Assembly: GCF_021044795.1 (NCBI RefSeq)
Contig: NZ_JAJNOP010000001.1
Source of the DNA: Acidaminococcus hominis
GTDB taxonomy: Bacteria > Bacillota > Negativicutes > Acidaminococcales > Acidaminococcaceae
Strand: one strand, 5' to 3'
DNA length: 64,000 bases
Part shown: piece after piece, positions 57,700 to 64,000 of the stretch
Layout of the letters: every line of letters begins with the position of its first letter
Numbering within the stretch: the stretch's first letter is position 1
The notes under the pieces: generated by a model
Seen by the model: the letters and a program-made list of their open reading frames with translations, nothing else
Told to the model about the DNA's origin: nothing
Databases searched by the model: none
Translations under genes and position numbers: made by a program

Positions 57700-59007
57700 A
57701 TGGAAGACAAAAAAGTAAAATTCGGTCTGTCCAGCATTGTGCTGCTGGGCATCAACGGAATCATCGGCACCGGGATTTTCCTGCTGCCAAACCGGGCCTA
57801 CGCCCTGATGGGGCCCGCCAGCTTGGGCATCCTGCTGTTTGACGCCTTTCTGGCTGGCTGCCTGGCCCTGTGCTTTGCAGAGGCTTCCGGCTTCTTTACC
57901 CGCAACGGCGGTCCGTATCTGTATGCCAAAGCCGCTTTCGGCGACTTCTGGGGCTACGAGGTGGGCGTTTTGAAACTGGTGGTCACCATCATTGCCTGGT
58001 CCACCATGGCCGTAGGCTTTGCCACTGCCTTGGGGGCTGCGTTCCCTGCGGTTTCCGGGAACTTTGCCAAAAATGCCATTGCAGCTATTCTGATTGGCGG
58101 CCTCAGCGCCCTGAACATTGCCGGCGTCAAGACTTCCAAAATTCTGAACGATATTATGACCATTTCCAAATTGGTGCCCTTAATTGCGTTTATTGCCATT
58201 GGTATTTTCTTCATCAACGGCGCCAATTTCACGCCTTTTGTCCCGGCTCACGTGGAAGAAGGGGCCTTTGCCAATGCGGCCATTACCCTGTTCTTTGCCT
58301 ACACTGGTTTTGAAGCCATTGCTGTAGGGGCTGAAGACTTCAAAGATCCCAAAAAGAACCTGCCCCGGGCCATTATCCTGACCATGATTATCGTAACGGT
58401 TATCTATATGCTGGTACTGGGCATTTCTATCGGTATCCTGGGACCCAGCCTGGCCACGGATAAGGCTCCTATCCAGGACGCCTTTGGGAAAATCCTGGGA
58501 CCTGTGGGTTCCTACTTTATCCTGATCGGGACCCTGCTGTCCATGGGCGGCATCAACATGGCGGAATCCTTCATCGCTCCCCGGGCCTGCACGGCCCTGG
58601 CTGAAGACGGCATGCTGCCGGAAGCCCTGAGCAAACGGACTCCCTGGGGTACCCCGTACGTAGCCAGTATCTTCATTGCGGTTTGCAGCATCCTGCTGGC
58701 CTGGAGCGGCAGTTTTACCACCCTGGCGGCCATTTCCGCCGTATCCCGTTTCACCCAGTACCTGCCTACGGCTTTGGCCGTTATCGTATTCCGGAAGAAA
58801 TGGGCCGACCGGGAACGGAGCTATACCATTCCTGGGGGTATCTTGATTCCTGTAGTGGCCCTGGTGACCAGCCTGTGGATGCTTTCCAATGCCAAACCCA
58901 TGCAGCTGGTTTGGGGTCTGGGCGGCTGCCTGGTAATCCTGCCCTACTACTTCGTCTATGCCAAAAAGAAGAAAATGGGCCTGATTCCGGAGCAAAAGGA
59001 AGAGTAA
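57700..59007 (+). CDS. APC-family amino-acid permease
   Basis: This 435-residue transporter has about 12 membrane helices. The first carries the APC signature GINGIIGTGIFLLPNRAYAL, and the sixth-to-eighth region has FFAYTGFEAIAVGAEDFKDPKKNLPRAI. The family imports amino acids or exchanges them. Its one-base spacing from the gamma-glutamyl hydrolase gene points to a glutamate-type or GABA-type substrate, but this is only contextual. AGAGGGGAAC precedes ATG 57700. Confidence 0.9.
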   Translation: MEDKKVKFGLSSIVLLGINGIIGTGIFLLPNRAYALMGPASLGILLFDAFLAGCLALCFAEASGFFTRNGGPYLYAKAAFGDFWGYEVGVLKLVVTIIAWSTMAVGFATALGAAFPAVSGNFAKNAIAAILIGGLSALNIAGVKTSKILNDIMTISKLVPLIAFIAIGIFFINGANFTPFVPAHVEEGAFANAAITLFFAYTGFEAIAVGAEDFKDPKKNLPRAIILTMIIVTVIYMLVLGISIGILGPSLATDKAPIQDAFGKILGPVGSYFILIGTLLSMGGINMAESFIAPRACTALAEDGMLPEALSKRTPWGTPYVASIFIAVCSILLAWSGSFTTLAAISAVSRFTQYLPTALAVIVFRKKWADRERSYTIPGGILIPVVALVTSLWMLSNAKPMQLVWGLGGCLVILPYYFVYAKKKKMGLIPEQKEE

Positions 59008-59049
59008 GACTTGCTCTTTTGGGAATTACCCGATACAATGTAAGAAAGT

Positions 59050-59078
59050 GGGTGTGTAAAACTCGTTTTTACACACCC
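59050..59078 (+). terminator. Hairpin downstream of the permease gene
   Basis: GGGTGTGTAAAA and TTTTACACACCC form a perfect 12-bp stem. The T-tract is poor (TTGCTTTC), so termination probably relies on the next hairpin as well. Confidence 0.6.
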
Positions 59079-59096
59079 TTGCTTTCGGTAAAACGG

Positions 59097-59128
59097 AAGG
59101 CTCTGCCCAGTTGGGCAGAGCCTTTTGA
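59097..59128 (+). terminator. Second hairpin before the MATE gene
   Basis: AAGGCTCTGCCC and GGGCAGAGCCTT form a perfect 12-bp stem with loop AGTT, followed by TTGAT. It ends about 30 bases before the MATE start codon. Confidence 0.7.
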
Positions 59129-59159
59129 TATGCTTATTTTTTTTGCAGGGAGGAAAAGT

Positions 59160-60533
59160 ATGGGTTTGGTGAAAAAATTGCTGGCACCCCCTAAGGGGCA
59201 CAAGCTGCTGTTTGACAACCAGAGCCTGCTGCACCTGTTCCTGCCGCTGGTCTTGGAGCAGCTCCTGGTGGTGCTGGCCGGTTTTACGGATTCCTTGATG
59301 GCAGCGGCCTTGGGGCAGGCCGCCGTATCCGGGATTTCTTTGATTGATAATATTATGCTGCTGCTGATTATGGTCTTTGTGGCCCTGGCTACCGGCGGCG
59401 CCGTCATTATGGGCCAATACCTGGGCCACCGGGAACCGGAGCGGGCCAAAGAGGCTGGGCGGCAGCTGGTATGGCTGGTGGGAGCCATTTCCCTGGGGCT
59501 CATGGCCCTGTTCTACGCCTGCCGGCCTCTGATCCTGTACAAGCTCTACGGCAGCAGTGACCCGGAGGTACTCTCCAGTGCGGACTCCTATCTCAAGGTT
59601 ATCGGGCTGTCCATTCCCTTTGTGGCCCTGTTCCAGGCAGGCAGTTCTGTTTTCCGGACCGCCGGCAATACCAAGTTTCCCATGCTCATTGTGCTAGGTT
59701 CCGATATTTTCAACGTGTTTGGGAACTATACGGCTATTTATATACTGGGTTGGGGCGTGGCAGGGACGGCTTTGTCCACCGTAATCAGCCGAATCCTGTC
59801 GGTATTTGTGGTGCTGTACGGGGCCACCCACGCCAAGTTTTCCCTGACTTTGCCGCCGCTGCTCAAGGTGCGGCCCAATTGGGACCTGATTCGCCGGATG
59901 CTCCGGGTGGGCATTCCCTTCAGCGTGGAAAACGGGCTGTTCCAGCTGGGGAAAGTGGTGGTGGTCAGCATTGTCACCACCTTTGGCCTGAACGCCATTA
60001 CGGCCAACGCCGTAGGCACCGTGTTTACCAACTTTCAGGTACTGCCGGGGATTGCCATGAACGCCGGCATGACCACTGTGGTGGCCCGCTGCCTGGGGGC
60101 CGGGGACGTTCCCCAAAGCAAGTACTTTACACGGAAGATAATTTGTCTTATTATGATGACAAACCTGGGCACCAGCCTTTTGAGCTTTGCGGCCTGGCCC
60201 CTGATTCTCTTTATCTACCAGTTCCCCAAGGAAACCATGGACCTGGTATGGGAAATCATGTTCTGGCACGGCACCCTGGAAACCCTGATCTGGCCCTTTG
60301 CCTTTACCCTTCCGGTAACCTTCCGGGCGGCAGGAGATGCCCGCTTTGCCATGGTGGTGGGCGTGGCCAGCATGATGCTCATGCGGGTGGGCGGCGCCTA
60401 TGTGCTCTGCACCTACTGCGGCACCGGCATGTTCGGGGCGTGGATTTCCATGTTCCTGGACTGGGTGATCCGGGCCCTGATTTACGTGCCCCGTTATCTC
60501 AAAGGTACCTATTTGAAACATAAATTGATTTAA
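59160..60533 (+). CDS. MATE-family multidrug/metabolite exporter
   Basis: This 457-residue transporter has about 12 membrane helices in two halves, with the MATE-typical LVLEQLLVVLAGFTDSLMAA start, GGAVIMGQYLGHREPERA, and FRTAGNTKFPM and FRAAGDARFAM motifs ending each half. Such proteins export cationic drugs or metabolites using Na+ or H+ gradients. The ribosome site GGGAGGAAAAG precedes ATG 59160; the open frame continues upstream across the terminators but has no plausible start there. Confidence 0.92.
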   Translation: MGLVKKLLAPPKGHKLLFDNQSLLHLFLPLVLEQLLVVLAGFTDSLMAAALGQAAVSGISLIDNIMLLLIMVFVALATGGAVIMGQYLGHREPERAKEAGRQLVWLVGAISLGLMALFYACRPLILYKLYGSSDPEVLSSADSYLKVIGLSIPFVALFQAGSSVFRTAGNTKFPMLIVLGSDIFNVFGNYTAIYILGWGVAGTALSTVISRILSVFVVLYGATHAKFSLTLPPLLKVRPNWDLIRRMLRVGIPFSVENGLFQLGKVVVVSIVTTFGLNAITANAVGTVFTNFQVLPGIAMNAGMTTVVARCLGAGDVPQSKYFTRKIICLIMMTNLGTSLLSFAAWPLILFIYQFPKETMDLVWEIMFWHGTLETLIWPFAFTLPVTFRAAGDARFAMVVGVASMMLMRVGGAYVLCTYCGTGMFGAWISMFLDWVIRALIYVPRYLKGTYLKHKLI

Positions 60534-60560
60534 GTTTGCTGTTTACACGAAAGGAAAAGT

Positions 60561-61679
60561 ATGACCGTTGCAAAGATTTTGAAGAAACCCAGCCTGGACC
60601 GGGCAGACCTTAGTGCCCTGATTGGCACCCTGGAACCCCAGGAGCGCCAGGCCCTGTACAATGCGGCCTATGCAGTGAAAGCCAAAGAAGTGGGCCGGGT
60701 GGCCTATTATCGGGGGCTTTTGGAGTTTTCCAACCAATGCATCAAAAATTGCCTGTACTGCGGCATCCGCCGGGACAACACCCAGGTGGAGCGGTTCACC
60801 ACCAGCCGGGAGGATATCCTGGCCATGGCCAAATGGGCTTACGACAACCGGTACGGCTCTCTGACTCTCCAATCCGGAGAGCGGCAGGATGAGGAATTTA
60901 CCAAAGAGGTGGAAGACCTGATTCATGCCATCAAGGACCTGTCCCACGGAGAACTGGGGCTGACCCTGTGCGTAGGGGAGCAGTCCCCGGAAACGTATCA
61001 GCGCTGGTTTGAGGCCGGCGCCCACCGGTACCTGCTGCGGATTGAAACCAGCAATCCCCGGCTGTACGCCACCCTGCATCCCCAGGACGGGCACCATGAG
61101 TGGAGCGTCCGGAAGCATTGCCTGGAAGTTCTCCGGGATATCGGCTATCAGGTGGGTACCGGGGTGATGATTGGTCTTCCCGGCCAAACCACCGACGATT
61201 TGGCGGACGATATTCTGTTCTTCCGGGATATGGACATTGATATGATTGGCATGGGGCCCTACGTGGTCCACCATGAAACTCCCTTGGGCAAGCAGGTTAT
61301 GGCTGCCGGGGAAAACAGCAAGGAAGCCCAGCAGCGCCGGTTCCTTTGGGGCCTCAATATGATTGCGGCTACCCGGCTGCTGCTGCGGGATGTAAATATC
61401 GCCGCCACCACTGCCCTCCAGGCCCTCCATCCTTTGGGCCGGGAGCTGGGGCTCAAGGCCGGGGCCAATATCCTGATGCCCATTGTGACGGTGCCGGAAT
61501 ACCGGCCCCAATACCTGCTCTACGACAACAAACCCTGCGTGGAGGATTCTCCGGACCAGTGCCGGAACTGCCTCAGCGGCCGGGTGGCGTCCGTGGGAGA
61601 CCGGGTAGGCTTCGGGGAATGGGGCGATTCTCCCCATTTTTACCATGAACATAAAGACAAAAGAGCTGCCGCGCTTTAG
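60561..61679 (+). CDS. hydE: [FeFe]-hydrogenase H-cluster maturase HydE (radical SAM)
   Basis: This 372-residue radical-SAM enzyme has the cluster motif C60-x3-C64-x2-C67 (CIKNCLYC), LTLQSGERQDEEF, LRIETSNPRLYATLHP and TGVMIGLPGQTTDDLADD. A C-terminal cysteine set CVEDSPDQCRNC is characteristic of HydE rather than biotin synthase. HydE helps build the dithiomethylamine-bridged diiron site. hydF and hydG are not in the window. The FeFe-type protein at 27863-29098 is a possible client. AAAGGAAAAG precedes the ATG. Confidence 0.9.
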   Translation: MTVAKILKKPSLDRADLSALIGTLEPQERQALYNAAYAVKAKEVGRVAYYRGLLEFSNQCIKNCLYCGIRRDNTQVERFTTSREDILAMAKWAYDNRYGSLTLQSGERQDEEFTKEVEDLIHAIKDLSHGELGLTLCVGEQSPETYQRWFEAGAHRYLLRIETSNPRLYATLHPQDGHHEWSVRKHCLEVLRDIGYQVGTGVMIGLPGQTTDDLADDILFFRDMDIDMIGMGPYVVHHETPLGKQVMAAGENSKEAQQRRFLWGLNMIAATRLLLRDVNIAATTALQALHPLGRELGLKAGANILMPIVTVPEYRPQYLLYDNKPCVEDSPDQCRNCLSGRVASVGDRVGFGEWGDSPHFYHEHKDKRAAAL

Positions 61680-61693
61680 CGGGCAGCTCTTTT
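61659..61693. terminator. Bidirectional terminator overlapping the end of hydE
   Basis: AAAAGAGCTGCC and GGCAGCTCTTTT form a perfect 12-bp stem that includes the hydE stop codon in its loop. T-runs on both strands let it serve hydE and the convergent dehydrogenase gene. Confidence 0.88.
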
Positions 61694-61716
61694 GCTATTT
61701 TAAGACGTTTTGGGGT

Positions 61717-63132
61717 TTAGAAGCAGACCTTGTTGGGGTTCAGGATCAGGTTGGGGTCAAAGACTTCCTTGATGCCCTGCATCAGGCGCATGGAAGTATC
61801 TCCCAGGGATTCCGCCAGGTATTGGACCTTGCCGAAACCAATGCCGTGTTCCCCGGAAATCTGGCCGCCCAGCTCGGTGCATTTGGCGTACAAGAGGTGC
61901 ATGAATTGGTCAACCGCCGGCCGGAACTGTTCCAGGGGCATATCGTTGGCGCAGGTGTAGATGTGCAGGTTGCCGTCCCCGGCATGGCCGAACATCTTCA
62001 CTTCAAAGGGGAAGTCCTTTTGGATTTCCTTGATGTACAGCACAAAATCCGGAATCTTGGAAATGGGAACTACCACGTCGCATTCGTCCAGCAGGCTGAA
62101 CTGTTCTTCAATGCCTTCCAGGAAGGAAGAACGGGCTGCCCAGGTCTTTTCTAGGAACATGGGGGTGTCGGCTACCAGTACGTCCAGGGCACCGGCTTCC
62201 AGCATCATTTCAGCTCCCTGTTCCACCAGTTCGTCCAACTGGTCGTTGCTGGCGGCGTCCAGGGTAACCAGCAGGTAAGCACCCACTGCCTGGCCTTCCA
62301 CTTCCTTGGGGAAAACGGATTTGCCCAGGTAGGCTTCGGAAGATTCCAGAATTTCCTTTTCAAAGAATTCCAGGGTCTGGGGATTCAGGGCGGACCGTTT
62401 GATGGCCGGTACGGCACCGATGCCGTCCGCCAGCTCAGCAAAAGGAACAATCAGGGTGGTGTGGGCCTTGGGCGGAGCAATCAGCTTCAGGGTCAGCTCC
62501 GTAATGATGCCCAGGGTGCCTTCGGAGCCCACCATCAGGTTCAGCAGGCTGTAGCCGGAAGACGTTTTGGAAACCGGGCTGCCCAGGTGCAGGATTTCCC
62601 CGGTGGGCAGAACCACCGTCATGGCTTGGACATAGTTCCGGGTGGTACCGTATTTTACGGCTCTCATGCCGCCGGCGTTGGTGGAAACGTTGCCGCCCAG
62701 GGTGGCAAACTTTTCGCCTGGATCCGGAGGATAGAATATACCGTGGGCCAGGGCGTCCTTGGACAGTTCATCCAGCAGTACCCCGGGCTGTACCCGTACG
62801 TTCATATTTTCTTCGTCGTAGCCCAGAATCTGCTTCATCCGGGTGGTGCACAGCACCAGGCCCTGCTGGACCGGCGTGCAGCCGCCTACCAGGCCGGTGC
62901 CGGCGCCCCGGACGGTAACCGGGATGTGGTTGGCGTTGCAGAGCTTCATGATGGCGGAAATTTCTTCCGTGCTCAGCACATCAATGGTGGCTTCGGGCAT
63001 ACCGATGCCGTAAATGGGCATATCATCATGGGCATAATCAGGATTGATGTCTTCTCCTACAATAACGCGGTTGCCGGAAATCTCACGCAGCTGCGCAAGA
63101 ATCTCCGGAGTGATTGGTTGATATTGAATCAT
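61717..63132 (-). CDS. FAD-binding 2-hydroxyacid dehydrogenase, GlcD family (second copy)
   Basis: This 471-residue flavoprotein has PVTVRGAGTGLVGGC, the FATLGGNVSTNAGGMRAVKYG FAD motif (in short blocks), VGSEGTLGIITELTL, and C-terminal FGHAGDGNLHIYTC and SGEHGIGFGK. It is related to the gene at 10802 but closer to the canonical GlcD/D-lactate dehydrogenase pattern. The substrate may be D-lactate, glycolate or D-2-hydroxyglutarate. GGGGAGG precedes ATG 63132. Its promoter overlaps a TTGTATATCAA near-palindrome like that at the first copy, so both may respond to the same regulator. Confidence 0.88.
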   Translation of the reverse strand: MIQYQPITPEILAQLREISGNRVIVGEDINPDYAHDDMPIYGIGMPEATIDVLSTEEISAIMKLCNANHIPVTVRGAGTGLVGGCTPVQQGLVLCTTRMKQILGYDEENMNVRVQPGVLLDELSKDALAHGIFYPPDPGEKFATLGGNVSTNAGGMRAVKYGTTRNYVQAMTVVLPTGEILHLGSPVSKTSSGYSLLNLMVGSEGTLGIITELTLKLIAPPKAHTTLIVPFAELADGIGAVPAIKRSALNPQTLEFFEKEILESSEAYLGKSVFPKEVEGQAVGAYLLVTLDAASNDQLDELVEQGAEMMLEAGALDVLVADTPMFLEKTWAARSSFLEGIEEQFSLLDECDVVVPISKIPDFVLYIKEIQKDFPFEVKMFGHAGDGNLHIYTCANDMPLEQFRPAVDQFMHLLYAKCTELGGQISGEHGIGFGKVQYLAESLGDTSMRLMQGIKEVFDPNLILNPNKVCF

Positions 63133-63170
63133 AACTGGAAACCTCCCCTTTGTTTAACACAGGTGAGTTT

Positions 63171-63199
63171 AGTATAATCAATTTCTATTTGATATACAA
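63171..63199 (-). promoter_or_regulatory. Promoter of the second GlcD-type gene with overlapping near-palindrome
   Basis: On the minus strand TTGTAT (63199-63194) and TATACT (63176-63171) are 17 bp apart. The -35 is part of TTGTATATCAA (63199-63189), similar to TTGTATACAA at 10702. Confidence 0.65.
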
Positions 63200-63244
63200 G
63201 TAATTGACAAAAAAATCAAAAGAATTCGCTAACTATTTTCTATA

Positions 63245-63269
63245 GGTCTATAACCGTTCGTTATAGACC
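63245..63269. promoter_or_regulatory. Perfect 10-bp inverted repeat, probable operator
   Basis: GGTCTATAAC and GTTATAGACC are separated by CGTTC. A second dyad (CCACAG at 63268 facing CTGTGG at 63295) begins at its right edge and ends just before a TATAAT. The position suggests repressor control of the short downstream transcript, or of the divergent dehydrogenase gene. Confidence 0.5.
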
Positions 63270-63300
63270 ACAGCGGCTGGCCGGGTTGGCCGGCCTGTGG

Positions 63301-63374
63301 TATAATGAAAAGGCAGCCTTACAGGATCTGCCGTAAATCAGCCAGGAACCTCCCCGGAGGTTCTTTCTTTTTTT
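63301..63374 (+). ncRNA. Possible short RNA: -10 element, hairpin and terminator
   Basis: TATAAT (63301) is followed within 75 bases by GGCAG (63312) facing CTGCC (63328) and then by GAACCTCC/GGAGGTTC (63346/63356) with TTTCTTTTTTT. This could be a roughly 65-nt RNA or a terminated leader. No -35 is clear and no known riboswitch core is recognised. Confidence 0.35.
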
Positions 63375-63421
63375 GCTGTCCGTACAGTCCCGGCATTGTT
63401 CCAATAAGAAAATTCTATGGA

Positions 63422-63451
63422 TTGTCTGTGACTAACCGGTCATGGTATGAT
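63422..63451 (+). promoter_or_regulatory. Promoter of the last gene
   Basis: TTGTCT and TATGAT are separated by 18 bp, ending about 42 bases before the proposed start codon. Confidence 0.5.
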
Positions 63452-63492
63452 AAGACAGTAAATGTGTGAAATTTTGCCAGGAAAGGACGTTG

Positions 63493-64000
63493 GTGAACGA
63501 TATGCTAACCCAGAGAAAAAAGAGAAACCTGTGGCTGGGCCTGGCCCTTTTGGGCAGCTTGAGCCTGACCTGGGTGCCGGGCTCTGCTGCAGCCCAGCAG
63601 CCTGCGGCCGGAGAAAAGAGGCAGGCGGAAGCCGCCGTCAGTCCGGAAAGCCAGAAGCAGCCTGCTGCTGGACAAAAGGCTGGCAGTCAGGAAAAGACCG
63701 GGACAGAAGGGGATTCTGCCACTCAAAAAAGAACTATGCCCAGCAATGTTCCTGTAAAAACGGAACCTATCCGGAAAGTCCGGGAGGTAAACTTTGTCAT
63801 CCAGCATGGGCAGCTGGTCAGTGAAGCCATTGGCGATGTGGACGGGGACGGCGTGGAAGAAGTGGTGGACCTGATGGGGGATCCGGTGGTGGACAAATCC
63901 AGCTACATGGGAAATATGTACGTGATTGTCCGGGACCTGGATTCCACCAAGGTGAAATATTATATCCGTCCCCAGGATCTGGGGGGCTACAATGCCTACC
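63493..64000 (+). CDS. Secreted protein with Ala/Gln/Lys-rich linker (partial, N-terminal part)
   Basis: The frame runs to the right edge of the window, giving about 169 residues. A basic start and hydrophobic helix (about residues 12-28) end in GSAAA, a signal peptide. A low-complexity A/Q/K/E-rich linker (about 35-80) follows, then a folded domain with GDVDGDGVEEVVDLMGD. That segment resembles the calcium-binding D-x-D-x-D loop of FG-GAP/VCBS repeats. GTG 63493 is preferred since GAAAGGA lies five bases before it; ATG 63502 is an alternative. The linker style recalls the secreted protein at 12379. The function is unknown; a surface-exposed protein is likely. Confidence 0.7.
   Translation, partial: MNDMLTQRKKRNLWLGLALLGSLSLTWVPGSAAAQQPAAGEKRQAEAAVSPESQKQPAAGQKAGSQEKTGTEGDSATQKRTMPSNVPVKTEPIRKVREVNFVIQHGQLVSEAIGDVDGDGVEEVVDLMGDPVVDKSSYMGNMYVIVRDLDSTKVKYYIRPQDLGGYNAY

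Overview
The window reads as a chromosomal segment of an anaerobic member of the Negativicutes, most likely an Acidaminococcus-like organism. This is inferred from gene content, not from any marker search. Supporting signs are strong purine-rich Shine-Dalgarno sites with some TTG/GTG starts, a Bacillus-type LexA box, a Selenomonas-type lysine/ornithine decarboxylase, [FeFe]-hydrogenase genes, FAD-linked hydroxyacid dehydrogenases, stand-alone MetH reactivation and a carboxyspermidine-type polyamine operon. No rRNA, insertion sequence, prophage or CRISPR array is visible. Almost all of the sequence is ordinary chromosomal coding DNA.

Layout. 1-4.1 kb: end of a thioesterase gene, an acyl-CoA ligase/lipoprotein pair, a DUF190 protein and an ATP-grasp protein. 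4.1-4.45 kb: a non-coding element built from three nested inverted repeats. 4.5-6.9 kb: a PhoR/PhoB-type two-component system on the minus strand. 7.0-7.4 kb: an SOS-box-controlled LysM membrane protein resembling the division inhibitor YneA. 7.5-16.3 kb: a membrane protein of unknown function, a CstA transporter, a GlcD-type dehydrogenase, a secreted protein, and a LysR regulator divergent from an AtuA/DUF4387 pair. 16.5-25.8 kb: housekeeping genes (sirtuin, serS, lysine/ornithine decarboxylase, ychF, PHP phosphatase, nadD-yqeK-LCP-rsfS-S1 protein). 25.8-29.7 kb: two alanine tRNAs, an Rrf2 regulator, a ferredoxin, an unusual [FeFe]-hydrogenase-like protein and an SRPBCC protein.

29.8-36 kb: a long structured leader RNA or separate ncRNA with its own promoter and terminator, followed by a five-gene polyamine operon (speA, speE, speB, carboxy(nor)spermidine dehydrogenase and decarboxylase). 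36-42.4 kb: pstSCAB-phoU and an alkaline phosphatase, each preceded by direct repeats that resemble Pho boxes. These fit control by the PhoB/PhoR pair at 4.5-6.9 kb. 42.4-44.8 kb: a secreted protein plus an ABC exporter whose permease carries a histidine-rich loop. 44.9-51.3 kb: a LysR regulator and polyphosphate metabolism (two Ppx/GppA-type proteins and Ppk1). 51.8-52.1 kb: a dense cluster of DnaA boxes in non-coding DNA. 52-57 kb: a phosphoribosyltransferase and a metF / metH-activation / metH operon. 57-63.1 kb: a glutamine-amidotransferase-type hydrolase with an amino-acid permease, a MATE exporter, hydE and a second GlcD-type dehydrogenase. 63.1-64 kb: operator-like repeats, a possible short RNA and the start of a secreted protein.

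Functional threads are phosphate capture, storage and sensing (PhoBR, Pst, PhoU, PhoA, Ppk/Ppx), polyamine synthesis, and hydroxyacid/hydrogen redox metabolism (two GlcD-type enzymes, ferredoxin, FeFe-type protein, HydE). The least explained non-coding signals are the DnaA-box cluster, the 29.85-30.2 kb RNA, the exactly 10-bp-phased array upstream of the decarboxylase gene, and the nested inverted-repeat element at 4.1-4.45 kb.
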